This document shows positions 15,790-24,798 of a stretch of 44,127 nucleotides of DNA, in pieces. The first letter of the stretch is position 1. The number at the start of each line of letters is the position of its first letter. A program made the position numbers and the translations under genes. The notes under the pieces are model-generated. The model was not told the origin of the DNA and ran no database searches. It was given only the letters and a program-made list of their open reading frames with translations. The stretch is from an uncultured Christensenella sp. (GTDB lineage Bacteria > Bacillota > Clostridia > Christensenellales > UBA1242): positions 1 to 44,127 of the forward strand of contig CASFBJ010000022.1 of assembly GCA_949292875.1 (NCBI GenBank). Direction: 5' to 3'.

Positions 15790-18168
15790 ATGAAATTTTC
15801 AATAAATTGGTTAAATGATTATGTAGATTTAAGTGATATAGAAATAGATGAATTAGTAAACAAATTAACATTAAGTGGCTTTGAAGTTGAAAGTGTTGAA
15901 TATGCTGGTAAATCTCTTGAAAATATAGTTGTTGCTAAAATAGAAAAAATAATTAAACATCCTAATGCTGATACTTTACAAATTTGTCAAGCGAATATAG
16001 GTAACAGCTCATTACAAATTATAACAAGGGCTACTAATGTTTTTGTAGGTGCTTATGTACCTTTAGCACTTGAAGGAGCAGTTTTGCCTAATGGTTTAGA
16101 AATCTCAAAAACAAAAATGAGAGGCGAAGATTCATTCGGTATGTTCTGTGGTAACAGTGAAATAGGCTTAGAAAGTAATAGAGAAGATGAAGGCATTTAT
16201 ATAATTAATTCAACAAATTGTTATCCTGGTCAAAAATTAGCAGAGTTACTTAATAAAAATGATTATATACTTGATGTAACAATACTATCAAACAGACCTG
16301 ATTGTAATAGCATTTATTTTTTTGCAAAAGAAATTGCTGCAATTTTGAATAAAAAATGTAAACCCCTAGATTTATCTTATGGCAAAATAACTAAAGACAA
16401 AAATTTGAATTTAAACATAAATGTAGAGACTTCTAATTGTTTGTACTATAGTGGTTGCATAGTAAAAGATATTAAATTTCCACAAACGCCTGAATGGATG
16501 AAACAAAGACTAGAGACTGTGGGAATTCGTTCAATTAATGCAATAGTAGATATAACTAATTATGTTCTTACTGAAGTAGGTCAACCTATGCACGCTTTTG
16601 ATTATGCTAAAATTTCAGGTAATGTAATAAATGTTAGACAAGCAAGCAATGGTGAGAAATTAGAAACATTAAATGAAATGGAGTATAGTTTAGACAAAGA
16701 TGTAATGGTTATTGCTGATAATAAAAAACCTATAGCAATGGCTGGAGTTATGGGAGGACTATATACTGGAATCACAAATGCGACAAAAGATATAGTATTT
16801 GAATCTGCTAGTTTTGCTAGAGGTTGTATAAGAAAAACTGTTAGAAAATTTGGTTTAAGTTCTGATAGTTCTGCAAGATATGAAAAAGGTGTAGTGCCTG
16901 CATTGTGCGATATTGGCATTCGTCGAGCATTACATTTTATACAAGAATTTGGCATAGGTCAGATAGCTTGTGAACCAATAATAGTGAAAAATAGCAGTGA
17001 TAATGATAATATTAAAGTTAAAGCTAGTACAGCTTCTATATGTAAAAAATTAGGCATTAAATTAAGCCAAAAAGAAATGATTTCACTTTTGTCAAGATTA
17101 GATATAGATTGCAAAATTATAAATAATGATGAGTTTGAAGCTATTAGTCCTAACTATAGAAATGACATTGAAGGTGAACATGATTTAGCAGAAGAAGTTG
17201 TTAGATTATATGGGTTTGATAAAGTTGAAGAAAGATTAATGACTAATGCAAGCTATACAATTATAGAGAGAAATAATTTCTATGAAAGTATTAAGAGTAT
17301 TAAAAATGTTTTAGTTTCTCTAGGTCTTAATGAAATTATAGGATTGCCGTTAGAAAATGTTAATTTACAAAATAAGTTGTTAGAAAACATTTCAAATGAT
17401 TTAGTTTCTATTTCTAATCCATTAAGCGAAGAATATGGTGCTATAAGAAAAACATCTATAACAACCATGTTAAATATAATTAAAGAAAATAATAATCATA
17501 GCAATAAAAATATGAAATTATATGAAGTTGGAAAAATATTTAAGAAGACTAACAATTATGAAGAAAACCTTGTTTTAACTTTAGCGTATACAGACAAAAA
17601 AGCAGATTTTTTTATGGTAAAATCATGGTGTGATATGGTTGCAAAGACCTTAAATTTAGAATTTTCTTATGTGTCAGGAACTAAACATAATTATTTAAAT
17701 TGCTATAAATCTGCTGAAATAGTTTTAAATAATCAAGTTATCGGCTATATCGGTGAAGTACATCCTCAAGTTTTAAAAAATTTTAATATAACTGAAGATG
17801 TTATTGTTGCAGAAATTTTGCTTGACAAAATAGTTACTAATGACAATATGCAATTACAAGAATTTAAACCTTTTACTAAGTTTCAACCAATTGTAAGAGA
17901 TTTTACATTTTTGGTTCCTAATGAAATGGAATTTTCTACCTTAGAAAAGGAATTAGTATTATCAAGTGGTAAGTATTGTACAAATGTAAAATTGAAAGAT
18001 ATTTATACAGGTAATAATGTTGCAGTTGGCTATAAAAGTTTAACTTTTGAGTTAATATATGAAAAAATGGATGGTACATTTACAGATGAAGAAATGCAAC
18101 AAAATGTTAACAAATTGTTGCGTAGCTTAAAATATAAATTAGGCATTAGCTTAAAGGATGAGATATAA
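15790..18168 (+). CDS. pheT: phenylalanyl-tRNA synthetase beta subunit
   Basis: The 792-residue partner of PheS provides the tRNA-binding EMAP/OB domain (about residues 40-150), the B3/B4 editing module that hydrolyses Tyr-tRNA-Phe, B5, the catalytic-like core, and the C-terminal ferredoxin-fold anticodon-binding domain. The family start MKFSINWLNDYVDL is intact, and TNYVLTEVGQPMHAFD is the B3/B4 landmark. AAGGAAG precedes the ATG. No frameshift or truncation is visible. Confidence 0.97.
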   Translation: MKFSINWLNDYVDLSDIEIDELVNKLTLSGFEVESVEYAGKSLENIVVAKIEKIIKHPNADTLQICQANIGNSSLQIITRATNVFVGAYVPLALEGAVLPNGLEISKTKMRGEDSFGMFCGNSEIGLESNREDEGIYIINSTNCYPGQKLAELLNKNDYILDVTILSNRPDCNSIYFFAKEIAAILNKKCKPLDLSYGKITKDKNLNLNINVETSNCLYYSGCIVKDIKFPQTPEWMKQRLETVGIRSINAIVDITNYVLTEVGQPMHAFDYAKISGNVINVRQASNGEKLETLNEMEYSLDKDVMVIADNKKPIAMAGVMGGLYTGITNATKDIVFESASFARGCIRKTVRKFGLSSDSSARYEKGVVPALCDIGIRRALHFIQEFGIGQIACEPIIVKNSSDNDNIKVKASTASICKKLGIKLSQKEMISLLSRLDIDCKIINNDEFEAISPNYRNDIEGEHDLAEEVVRLYGFDKVEERLMTNASYTIIERNNFYESIKSIKNVLVSLGLNEIIGLPLENVNLQNKLLENISNDLVSISNPLSEEYGAIRKTSITTMLNIIKENNNHSNKNMKLYEVGKIFKKTNNYEENLVLTLAYTDKKADFFMVKSWCDMVAKTLNLEFSYVSGTKHNYLNCYKSAEIVLNNQVIGYIGEVHPQVLKNFNITEDVIVAEILLDKIVTNDNMQLQEFKPFTKFQPIVRDFTFLVPNEMEFSTLEKELVLSSGKYCTNVKLKDIYTGNNVAVGYKSLTFELIYEKMDGTFTDEEMQQNVNKLLRSLKYKLGISLKDEI

Positions 18169-18169
18169 T

Positions 18170-19297
18170 ATGATATTTTTAGATAATGCATCAACAACAC
18201 AAGTTTACGATGATACTTTAGAAGTTTATTGCAAATATAGCAAAGAATTGTTTTTTAATCCATCAGCTCCATATAAATGTGCAAATGATATAAAAAGCAC
18301 AATAGATAAAGCAACAAAAGATATATTGAAGTTTTTAAATGGTGAAGCAAATTCTAAACTTATATATACTAGTTGTGCAACGGAATCTAATAATACTGTA
18401 CTACTAAATCAATTAAATAAAAGATATAAAAAAATTCTTATATCAATAGGAGAACATAGTTCTATATATAACCTTATGCAAGAGGTAAAGAATAAAGGCT
18501 ATGAAATTCAAACTATTAATTTAACTAAAGATGGAACGGTTGATATAGAAGATTTTAAAAACAAGATGGATAATGAAGTCGGATTAGTTTCTATTATGCA
18601 TGTAAGTAATGAGACAGGAGCAATAAATCCAATAAAAGAATTAGTAAAAATAGCTAAAAGCATTAATCCTAATTGTATATTTCATTGCGATGGCGTACAA
18701 GCTATGTGTAAAATAAAGGTAGATTTAAAAGATTTGGGTGTAGATATGTATACTTTTAGTGGTCATAAAATACATGCACCTAAAGGAATAGCTGGTTTAT
18801 ATACTAAAATAGATATTCACCCTTACTTAATAGGTGGCGGACAGCAAAGTTCACTAAGGGCAGGGACTGAAAATGTATCAGGAATAATGGCTCTTCATTA
18901 TGCAATTGTTAACACTGATATTGATAGTAACTTTAAAAAAGTAAGTGAATTGTTTGACTATGTATGTACTACTTTATCAGGAAGGGAAGGAATAAAGATA
19001 AATACAAATAATAATTCTTCTCACTACATAGTGAGTATAAGCCTTAGTGGAGTAAATGGTGCTACAGTAGTAAATATGCTAGATGAATGTGGTATATGTA
19101 TAGGAACAGGTTCTGCTTGCTCTACAAAAAAAGCAGGGAATACAACATTGAACGCAATGGGCATTTCTTCATCAAATATATTAGGAAGTATAAGAGTTAG
19201 TTTTTGTGAAAAAAATACTATTGAAGAAGTAAAAGAGTTTTGCGATAAGTTATTAGAAGTTTATGATAAACTCAAAAAAATGTTAGGGAAAAAATAA
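18170..19297 (+). CDS. cysteine desulfurase, paired with ThiI
   Basis: A class V aminotransferase-fold PLP enzyme that takes sulfur from cysteine as a persulfide. FLDNASTT begins the chain. The PLP Lys is in FSGHKIHAPKG, RAGTENV follows, and the catalytic Cys is in GTGSACSTKKAG. ATG 18158 is in frame but overlaps the end of pheT; ATG 18170 gives the normal NifS start MIFLDNAST. The gene ends one base before thiI, the same pairing as NifZ-ThiI in Bacillus. It most likely supplies sulfur for 4-thiouridine in tRNA. Its sequence differs clearly from the second desulfurase at 20529. Confidence 0.92.
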   Translation: MIFLDNASTTQVYDDTLEVYCKYSKELFFNPSAPYKCANDIKSTIDKATKDILKFLNGEANSKLIYTSCATESNNTVLLNQLNKRYKKILISIGEHSSIYNLMQEVKNKGYEIQTINLTKDGTVDIEDFKNKMDNEVGLVSIMHVSNETGAINPIKELVKIAKSINPNCIFHCDGVQAMCKIKVDLKDLGVDMYTFSGHKIHAPKGIAGLYTKIDIHPYLIGGGQQSSLRAGTENVSGIMALHYAIVNTDIDSNFKKVSELFDYVCTTLSGREGIKINTNNNSSHYIVSISLSGVNGATVVNMLDECGICIGTGSACSTKKAGNTTLNAMGISSSNILGSIRVSFCEKNTIEEVKEFCDKLLEVYDKLKKMLGKK

Positions 19298-19298
19298 T

Positions 19299-20465
19299 AT
19301 GAATAATCAAGAATATGTAGTTATAGTTCGTTATGGTGAATTATACTTAAAAGGTAAAAATAGATATCTTTTTGAAAACGCACTTATAAAAAATATAAGA
19401 AATAAACTAAAAGATACTAACGCATTAGTTGAAAAAATTACGGGTAGAATTATCATATCAAATATTGAAAATAATGCACAAGATATTATTGAGCGTGTTC
19501 AAAAAGTTTTTGGTATAAGTTCAATGAGTAAAGCTTTAAAGCTTAAAACTTCAATGCAAAGTATAAAGGATTACTGTAGTAGTATAGAATTAAATGGGAG
19601 TTTTAAGGTAGAAGTAAAAAGAGCTGATAAATCTTTTCCTATGATATCTAGCGAATTAGAAAAACTTTTAGGTAAAATTATCTTAGATAATAATGATAAC
19701 TTAAAGGTTGATGTACATAACCCAGAGCATATTGTAAATGTAGATATTAGAGAAACAGGATATACATACATTAGTTTTGAGAAAATTAAAACTTTAGGTG
19801 GTATGCCTGTAGGAACTTCAGGTAAAGGTTTACTTATGCTTTCAGGCGGTATAGATAGTCCTGTTGCTGGTTTTTTAATGGCAAAAAGGGGTTTGCAAGT
19901 AAATGCAGTTTATTTTCATAGTCACCCATATACAAGTGAGCAAGCTAAACAAAAAGTTAAAGATTTAGCTCAAATTATTGCCACCTATGGCGGAGGGTTA
20001 AAACTTTTTATTGTGCCTTTTACTAAAATACAAGAAGCTATACATTTACAATGTGACAATCGTTATACTATAACTATTATGCGTCGTAATATGTACAGAA
20101 TAGCAGAAAAAATTGCTTTATTAAATGATTATAATTGTTTAATTACAGGTGAAAATCTTGCACAAGTGGCAAGTCAAACAGTACAAGGGATAACTTGTTC
20201 AAATAGTGTTTTAACGAGTTTACCAATGTTTAGACCTTTAATTAGTTTTGATAAAATAGAAACAATAGAACTTTCTAAAAAAATGGGTGCATATGATATT
20301 TCCATATTACCATATCAAGATTGCTGTACTGTATTTGTACCAAAAAATCCTATAATAAAACCACAAGTTGAACAAGCACAAATAGAAGAAAGAAAAATTT
20401 TAGATCTTGACCAATTAATTGATGATGCTATAAAAAATGTTGAGATACTTAATTTTGAAGATTAA
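19299..20465 (+). CDS. thiI: tRNA 4-thiouridine synthase ThiI
   Basis: ThiI adenylates U8 of tRNA and adds sulfur delivered by a cysteine desulfurase. An N-terminal ferredoxin-like/THUMP region (about residues 1-165) precedes the PP-loop ATPase motif LSGGIDSPVAG. A C-terminal QDCCTVFVP segment contains adjacent Cys residues. The 388-residue length shows that the rhodanese domain of the enteric form is absent, as in Bacillus. The start is one base after the desulfurase stop, so translation is probably coupled. Confidence 0.94.
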   Translation: MNNQEYVVIVRYGELYLKGKNRYLFENALIKNIRNKLKDTNALVEKITGRIIISNIENNAQDIIERVQKVFGISSMSKALKLKTSMQSIKDYCSSIELNGSFKVEVKRADKSFPMISSELEKLLGKIILDNNDNLKVDVHNPEHIVNVDIRETGYTYISFEKIKTLGGMPVGTSGKGLLMLSGGIDSPVAGFLMAKRGLQVNAVYFHSHPYTSEQAKQKVKDLAQIIATYGGGLKLFIVPFTKIQEAIHLQCDNRYTITIMRRNMYRIAEKIALLNDYNCLITGENLAQVASQTVQGITCSNSVLTSLPMFRPLISFDKIETIELSKKMGAYDISILPYQDCCTVFVPKNPIIKPQVEQAQIEERKILDLDQLIDDAIKNVEILNFED

Positions 20466-20470
20466 GTATA

Positions 20471-20498
20471 TTGACAAAATGATTTTTTGTGTTAAAAT
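20471..20498 (+). promoter_or_regulatory. sigma-A promoter of the second desulfurase operon
   Basis: -35 TTGACA (20471-20476), a 16-base spacer and extended -10 TGTTAAAAT (hexamer 20493-20498), about 30 bases before the start codon. Confidence 0.7.
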
Positions 20499-20528
20499 TT
20501 TAATAGAATAAATAAAAGGATAAATTTT

Positions 20529-21701
20529 ATGGAAAATAAAAGAATTTATTTTGATAATGCAAGCACGACTAAACCTAGTAATGAAGTTGTTAGAGAAATG
20601 ATGCAAACTTATGTATCTGTTTTTGGTAATCCTAGTAGTTTACATAGTTTTGGTAGAGATGCTGTTGAATTAGTTGATAGAGCTAGAAAACAGGTTGCTG
20701 ATGCCATAGGAGCAAAACCTAATGAGATATATTTTACATCAGGTGGAACTGAAGCAAATAATTGGGCTATAAGAGGATTTGCTTATGCAAATAAATCTAA
20801 AGGAAATCACATAATAACATCTAAAATAGAGCATTCTAGTGTGTTAGAAGAGTGTAGGAAATTAGAAGATGAGGGATTTGAAGTAACTTATTTAGATGTT
20901 GATGACAAAGGATTAATAAACTTTGCTGAACTTTTGCATTGCATAACAAGCAGAACAATTCTTATAAGTATAATGACTGCAAACAATGAGGTAGGTACTA
21001 TACAACATATACAAGCAATTGCAAAAACTGCTAGAGAAAAAGGAATAAGATTTCATACAGATGCAGTTCAAGCGGTAGGGCATATAGCTTTTAATGTAGA
21101 AGCTATGAGCATAGATTCTATGTCTATATCAAGTCACAAATTATGTGGACCAAAAGGTGTTGGCGCTTTATATATAAAAAATGGCTTAAAAATTGACAAT
21201 CTTATCGTTGGAGGGCATCAAGAAAGAGGACTTAGAGGCGGAACTCAAAATGTGCCAGCAATTGTAGGTTTTGGCAAAGCAATTGAACTTGCAGTTAAAG
21301 ATATGGCAATAACTAACAAAAAGACTAGAATGCTAAGTGAATATCTAATCAAGAAACTACAAGATAATTTTAATGAAATAAAAATAAATGGCCATAGTGC
21401 GCAAAGAGTGCAAGGAATAGTGAATGTCAGTTTTGATAATGTAAAAGCTGAAAGTATACTAGCCATATTAGATTTGCATGGTATAGCCGTTTCTGCAGGC
21501 AGTGCTTGTAATGCTGGTTCAACTGAACCTAGTCATGTTTTAAAAGCTATGGGACTAGATGATATCTTAGCTCAAGGTTCTATAAGAATATCTTTTTCTA
21601 AATATAATACAAAAGAAGAAATAGATTACTTTATTGAAACACTTATACCTATAGTAACTAAACTTAGAACTATAAGTCCTTTAAGAAAGAGAAAAAAGTA
21701 A
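20529..21701 (+). CDS. iscS: cysteine desulfurase, IscS/NifS type
   Basis: This 390-residue PLP enzyme provides persulfide sulfur for Fe-S cluster assembly. It begins with IYFDNASTTKPS. FTSGGTEANN, SSHKLCGPKG (PLP Lys) and RGGTQNVPAI are clear. The catalytic Cys loop is SAGSACNAGSTEPSHVL. AAAGGA lies before the ATG and the gene has its own promoter. A 15-base gap leads to an IscU-like gene, so the pair looks like an isc-type scaffold operon. No iscR, sufBCD or ferredoxin gene is adjacent. Confidence 0.94.
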   Translation: MENKRIYFDNASTTKPSNEVVREMMQTYVSVFGNPSSLHSFGRDAVELVDRARKQVADAIGAKPNEIYFTSGGTEANNWAIRGFAYANKSKGNHIITSKIEHSSVLEECRKLEDEGFEVTYLDVDDKGLINFAELLHCITSRTILISIMTANNEVGTIQHIQAIAKTAREKGIRFHTDAVQAVGHIAFNVEAMSIDSMSISSHKLCGPKGVGALYIKNGLKIDNLIVGGHQERGLRGGTQNVPAIVGFGKAIELAVKDMAITNKKTRMLSEYLIKKLQDNFNEIKINGHSAQRVQGIVNVSFDNVKAESILAILDLHGIAVSAGSACNAGSTEPSHVLKAMGLDDILAQGSIRISFSKYNTKEEIDYFIETLIPIVTKLRTISPLRKRKK

Positions 21702-21716
21702 TGGAGGTAAAAAGTA

Positions 21717-22088
21717 ATGTTTAGTCAAAGAGTTTTGAGCATTTTTGATAAACCTAAAAATGTAGGTATTATTAAATGCGCTGATGGTGTAGGTGAAGCT
21801 GGAAATGTGGAAACTGGGCAATTGGTAAAGTTATATATTAGGGTAAAAGATGAGATAATCACTGAAGCTAAATTTAAAGCATATGGTGGTATTTTAACTA
21901 TTGCTTGTGCTAGTTATCTTACTACTTTAATTAAAGATATGACTGTAGATAGAGCAAAAATGATAACTTGTGATGATTTACTTAAAGATTTAGAGATTCA
22001 AGACAACAAATTATGTAATGATATTGATTTGTGCTTAGATGCTTTAATCTCTGCACTAAGTGAATATTATAGAAAGCAATTATCATAA
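21717..22088 (+). CDS. IscU/NifU-like scaffold protein missing canonical ligand cysteines
   Basis: The 123-residue chain aligns with IscU/NifU-N: KPKNVGIIKCADGVGEAGN at the start and EAKFKAYGG in the middle. The expected CGD is TGQ (Thr33), and the expected FGCG is YGGI (Gly58). A Cys exists six residues later (C64), and C85, C100 and C106 occur near the third ligand position. Two of three cluster ligands and the conserved Asp are therefore lost. The reading frame is intact with a good SD (TGGAGGT), so this is not an obvious pseudogene. It may bind a cluster differently or serve another role with the adjacent desulfurase. Confidence 0.85.
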   Translation: MFSQRVLSIFDKPKNVGIIKCADGVGEAGNVETGQLVKLYIRVKDEIITEAKFKAYGGILTIACASYLTTLIKDMTVDRAKMITCDDLLKDLEIQDNKLCNDIDLCLDALISALSEYYRKQLS

Positions 22089-22152
22089 TATTGGTAATAA
22101 ATGGAATAATGAAAATATAGTGAAATGCCATACTATAATTAGGAGGTGCGAT

Positions 22153-22317
22153 ATGAAAGACTGCTTAATTATAGGTATGGCTTTAGGTTTCGTTGTAGGA
22201 GCTATTCTTGTACAAGGAAATAAGCAAGCACAAGAAATAGTGAAACAAGGCAAACAAGCCGTAAACAAAAAAATTGCTGAAATAAAAGAAAATATGAAAT
22301 CTGAAAAAGAAGATTAA
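22153..22317 (+). CDS. small membrane-anchored protein (YtxH-like)
   Basis: A 54-residue protein with one N-terminal hydrophobic helix (about residues 4-20, GMALGFVVGAILVQ) and a charged Lys/Glu/Gln-rich helical tail. This layout resembles YtxH-type small proteins, but the match is by architecture only. AGGAGGTG lies at ideal spacing before ATG 22153; the longer open frame from 22060 overlaps the preceding gene and has no SD. TATAAT at 22134-22139 could be its -10, but no -35 is evident. A terminator follows. Confidence 0.65.
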   Translation: MKDCLIIGMALGFVVGAILVQGNKQAQEIVKQGKQAVNKKIAEIKENMKSEKED

Positions 22318-22324
22318 AATAATT

Positions 22325-22346
22325 AGGTGCTTTTTGCACCTTTTCT
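22325..22346 (+). terminator. intrinsic terminator after the small membrane protein gene
   Basis: A six-bp stem AGGTGC/GCACCT (22325-22330 with 22336-22341), a T5 loop and a TTTCTTT tail, eight bases after the stop. Confidence 0.65.
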
Positions 22347-22365
22347 TTATAAATATTTAATTTTA

Positions 22366-22394
22366 TTGACAAAAAAAATTTAATTAAGTATACT
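22366..22394 (+). promoter_or_regulatory. sigma-A promoter of ruvX
   Basis: -35 TTGACA (22366-22371), a 17-base spacer and -10 TATACT (22389-22394). The leader is about 43 bases. Confidence 0.85.
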
Positions 22395-22443
22395 TTACTT
22401 ATTAGGGTGTAACCTTAAAATACAAAATAATGGTAAACAAAAT

Positions 22444-22860
22444 ATGAAGATAATGGCTTTAGATTTGGGCGATAACAGAATAGGTATAGCATTTAGTGAT
22501 AAAATGAATATAATAGCTAATGGATATGAAACTTATAATAGAAAAAGTCTAAAAGAAGATTTTGAATATATAAGTACACTTATATCTAAAAACGATGTAG
22601 ATGAAGTGGTTATTGGTTTGCCAATAAACATGGATGGTACAGAGGGAGAAAGGGTAGCACTAGCTAGAGAATTTGGTAATAAATTATCTGAATATATACC
22701 TAATAAAAAAATTAACTACATAGATGAAAGATTAACAACTGTAAGCGCTGAAAAAGTATTACTAGAAGCAGATGTTAGTAGAGAAAAAAGAAAAAAAGTT
22801 ATAGATAAAATAGCAGCGACAATTATATTGCAATCATATTTGGATATCATTAATAGGTAG
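22444..22860 (+). CDS. ruvX: putative pre-16S rRNA nuclease / Holliday junction resolvase-like YqgF
   Basis: An RNase H-fold protein of 138 residues. ALDLGDNRIGIAFSD at the N-terminus carries the first catalytic Asp. VIGLPINMDGTEG and YIDERLTT supply the other family blocks, and a final Asp lies in KKVIDKIAATIIL. In E. coli the homologue trims pre-16S rRNA, and older annotation calls it a resolvase. It is followed 12 bases later by a DUF1292 gene, as in the Bacillus yrrK-yrzB order. The SD before the ATG is weak. Confidence 0.93.
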   Translation: MKIMALDLGDNRIGIAFSDKMNIIANGYETYNRKSLKEDFEYISTLISKNDVDEVVIGLPINMDGTEGERVALAREFGNKLSEYIPNKKINYIDERLTTVSAEKVLLEADVSREKRKKVIDKIAATIILQSYLDIINR

Positions 22861-22872
22861 GAGAGAGATTAT

Positions 22873-23187
22873 ATGGAAAAAGATTTAAATATATTTGATA
22901 TTATTTACGATGAAAATAATGACCAAAACATAATTATGTATAATGAAAAAAATGAACCAGTAGAATTTGAACAAATAGCATATGTTCCTATTGAAGATAA
23001 GGACTATGTCATACTTAAACCAGTAGAACCTTTTGAAAATATGGCAGAGGATGAGGCTCTAGTTTTTGAAATGGTTGAAGATGAAAAAGGTCAAGATTTA
23101 GTATTTGTTGTAGATGATGAAGTAGTAGATAATGTTTTTGATATATATAACAAACTTTATGATCAAATGTCTGAAGAAGATAAATAA
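22873..23187 (+). CDS. DUF1292 family protein (YrzB-like)
   Basis: A small, very acidic 104-residue cytoplasmic protein of unknown function. It shows the DUF1292 pattern: a short N-terminal DIIYDENN element, FEQIAYVPIEDKDYVILKPVE in the middle and a Glu/Asp-rich DEALVFEMVEDEKG block. AGGAGAGA precedes the ATG. It is co-transcribed with ruvX, a linkage widespread in Firmicutes. A strong terminator follows. Confidence 0.88.
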   Translation: MEKDLNIFDIIYDENNDQNIIMYNEKNEPVEFEQIAYVPIEDKDYVILKPVEPFENMAEDEALVFEMVEDEKGQDLVFVVDDEVVDNVFDIYNKLYDQMSEEDK

Positions 23188-23216
23188 CTATAAAAGAAAA
23201 AAATTAATGAAATAAA

Positions 23217-23261
23217 AGCTCTATTTTTTGGGGTGCACCCCATTTTAATAGGGCTTTTTTT
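23217..23261 (+). terminator. intrinsic terminator after the ruvX operon
   Basis: Outer stem AGCTCTATT/AATAGGGCT with one wobble (23217-23225 with 23247-23255), T-tract to 23261. The apex holds a 12-base self-complementary GGGGTGCACCCC (23230-23241). Confidence 0.8.
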
Positions 23262-23318
23262 AATTAATTATACAACTATCATGAAAATATTTTATGACAA
23301 AGATTTACTTAAAAAAAC

Positions 23319-23349
23319 AAATATATCAACTTTTTTGCTTCATATATAT
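23319..23349 (+). promoter_or_regulatory. possible sigma-E promoter of the spoIIIA operon
   Basis: AAATATAT (23319-23326), a 14-base spacer and CATATATAT (23341-23349) resemble the sigma-E -35 (ATATT-like) and -10 (CATACAAT-like). The location 35 bases before spoIIIAA and the known sigma-E control of this operon support it, but AT-rich DNA makes chance matches likely. Confidence 0.4.
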
Positions 23350-23383
23350 CTTATAGAAAAAATAGATATAATGTGGAGGCATT

Positions 23384-24304
23384 ATGTTGGGAAAAATATT
23401 ACCTTTTGAACTAGAAAAATTGTTTTCATTATATGTAAATATTGAGAAACTAAACGAAATAAGAATAAGATTAAATAAACCAATAATCTTAAATATTTGT
23501 AACAAAATTTATAGCTTAAATGATAATGGTTTATGCGTACTTGATGAAGGCATTGTTGCAACTAAAGAAATGATTGAAAAAATCATATATTTAGCGTCAG
23601 AAAACTCTGTTTATTCTGTAGGTGACCAAATTTCATCAGGTTTTATAACAGCAGAGCAAGGTATAAGAATAGGCTTATGTGGACAAGTTGTATATGAAAA
23701 TAATAAAGTGATAAATATTAGAGATATAAGTTACTTAAATATAAGAATTCCTCACGAAATAGAAGGCTGTTCAAAAGCTATTTTGCCCTATATTTTTGAA
23801 AATGAAAAAGTATTACATAATACATTAATAATTTCAGCACCGGGAATAGGCAAAACAACTCTTCTTAGAGATATAATTAAAAACTTATCAAAGGGAAATT
23901 CTTATTTTAATTCTCTAGTTATAGATGAAAGATACGAAATAGCAGGAATTAATTCACATAATTATAGTTTTGATTTAGGTTATAGTACAGATATTTTATA
24001 TGGTTGTAAAAAAGATTATGGTTTCTCAGTAGGAATAAGAACTATGTCTCCAAATATAATTTTTACAGATGAGCTAGCAACAAAAGAAGATGTAAAAGGT
24101 GTTTTATACGCTTATAATTGTGGTGTTAAAATAATAGCAACTTCTCATGCCTTAAATTTGCAAGAATTTTTAAATAAAAATGAGCTTAAAGATGTAATAA
24201 ATAATAAAGTGTTTTCTAGATATATAGTCCTATCAAAAAGAAATGGAATTGGAACAATAGAAGGATTATATAACCAAGATTTCAAATTGCTATATAGAGA
24301 ATAG
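23384..24304 (+). CDS. spoIIIAA: stage III sporulation protein AA (ATPase)
   Basis: SpoIIIAA is the cytoplasmic (mother-cell) secretion-type ATPase that powers the SpoIIIA-SpoIIQ feeding channel. This 306-residue protein has a Walker A motif SAPGIGKTTLL, a VIDERYE segment and a Walker B-like FTDELATKED. The N-terminal GLCGQVVYEN region matches family blocks. TGGAGG is well placed. It is first of eight consecutive spoIIIA genes with short or overlapping junctions. Confidence 0.95.
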   Translation: MLGKILPFELEKLFSLYVNIEKLNEIRIRLNKPIILNICNKIYSLNDNGLCVLDEGIVATKEMIEKIIYLASENSVYSVGDQISSGFITAEQGIRIGLCGQVVYENNKVINIRDISYLNIRIPHEIEGCSKAILPYIFENEKVLHNTLIISAPGIGKTTLLRDIIKNLSKGNSYFNSLVIDERYEIAGINSHNYSFDLGYSTDILYGCKKDYGFSVGIRTMSPNIIFTDELATKEDVKGVLYAYNCGVKIIATSHALNLQEFLNKNELKDVINNKVFSRYIVLSKRNGIGTIEGLYNQDFKLLYRE

Positions 24305-24306
24305 TT

Positions 24307-24789
24307 TTGCTATTTTTAATCATTTCTACATCTTTAGGTTGTTTTATAGGCTATACACTTTCATTAAATTATAAGCGTAAATATTTGATGTATAAAGAGT
24401 TAGAAGAATTTTTAAATTATTTTAAACTTAAAGTTAGTTCATCTCAGACAAAAATTAAAGATGTTACAAACGAATTTTTTTCTAAAAAAAACAAACCTTT
24501 TTTTCCTTATAAAAAATACATAGAATTTTTTGAGAATAAACACACAAATGCAAAATTTGAACTAGAAGATTATGCTTTTTTAAATTCTAATGAAAAAAAA
24601 GAACTACAAGACTTGGTTTTAGATTTAGGGCAACTTAGCTTAAGGGAAGAAATAGAAAAAATAAATATTAAACTAACAAATGTCAATCAGAGTAAAATAG
24701 AAAAACAATCTAATTATAAAAAATATGGATTATTGTATATCAAATTGGGTTTAATTTTTGGGCTATTACTAGGAATAATTTTCATATAG
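24307..24789 (+). CDS. spoIIIAB: stage III sporulation protein AB
   Basis: A 160-residue protein with a hydrophobic segment at each end and a helical cytoplasmic middle, resembling type II secretion GspF cytoplasmic domains. The C-terminal KYGLLYIKLGLIFGLLLGIIF block fits the family. The best start is TTG 24307, two bases after the spoIIIAA stop; no ATG lies near and the SD is weak, so coupling is likely. Confidence 0.9.
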   Translation: MLFLIISTSLGCFIGYTLSLNYKRKYLMYKELEEFLNYFKLKVSSSQTKIKDVTNEFFSKKNKPFFPYKKYIEFFENKHTNAKFELEDYAFLNSNEKKELQDLVLDLGQLSLREEIEKINIKLTNVNQSKIEKQSNYKKYGLLYIKLGLIFGLLLGIIFI

Positions 24790-24798
24790 GAGATAGTT

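Noticed and set aside
21717..22088. IscU-like gene as a pseudogene
   Set aside because: The frame is complete, of normal length, with a good SD and conserved non-ligand blocks, so it is listed as an intact variant.
22060..22152. Longer form of the small membrane protein
   Set aside because: It overlaps the IscU-like gene and lacks an SD, while ATG 22153 has a consensus AGGAGGTG.
23230..23241. GGGGTGCACCCC as a regulator operator
   Set aside because: It is the apex of a terminator stem with a T-tract after a gene end, which explains the palindrome.
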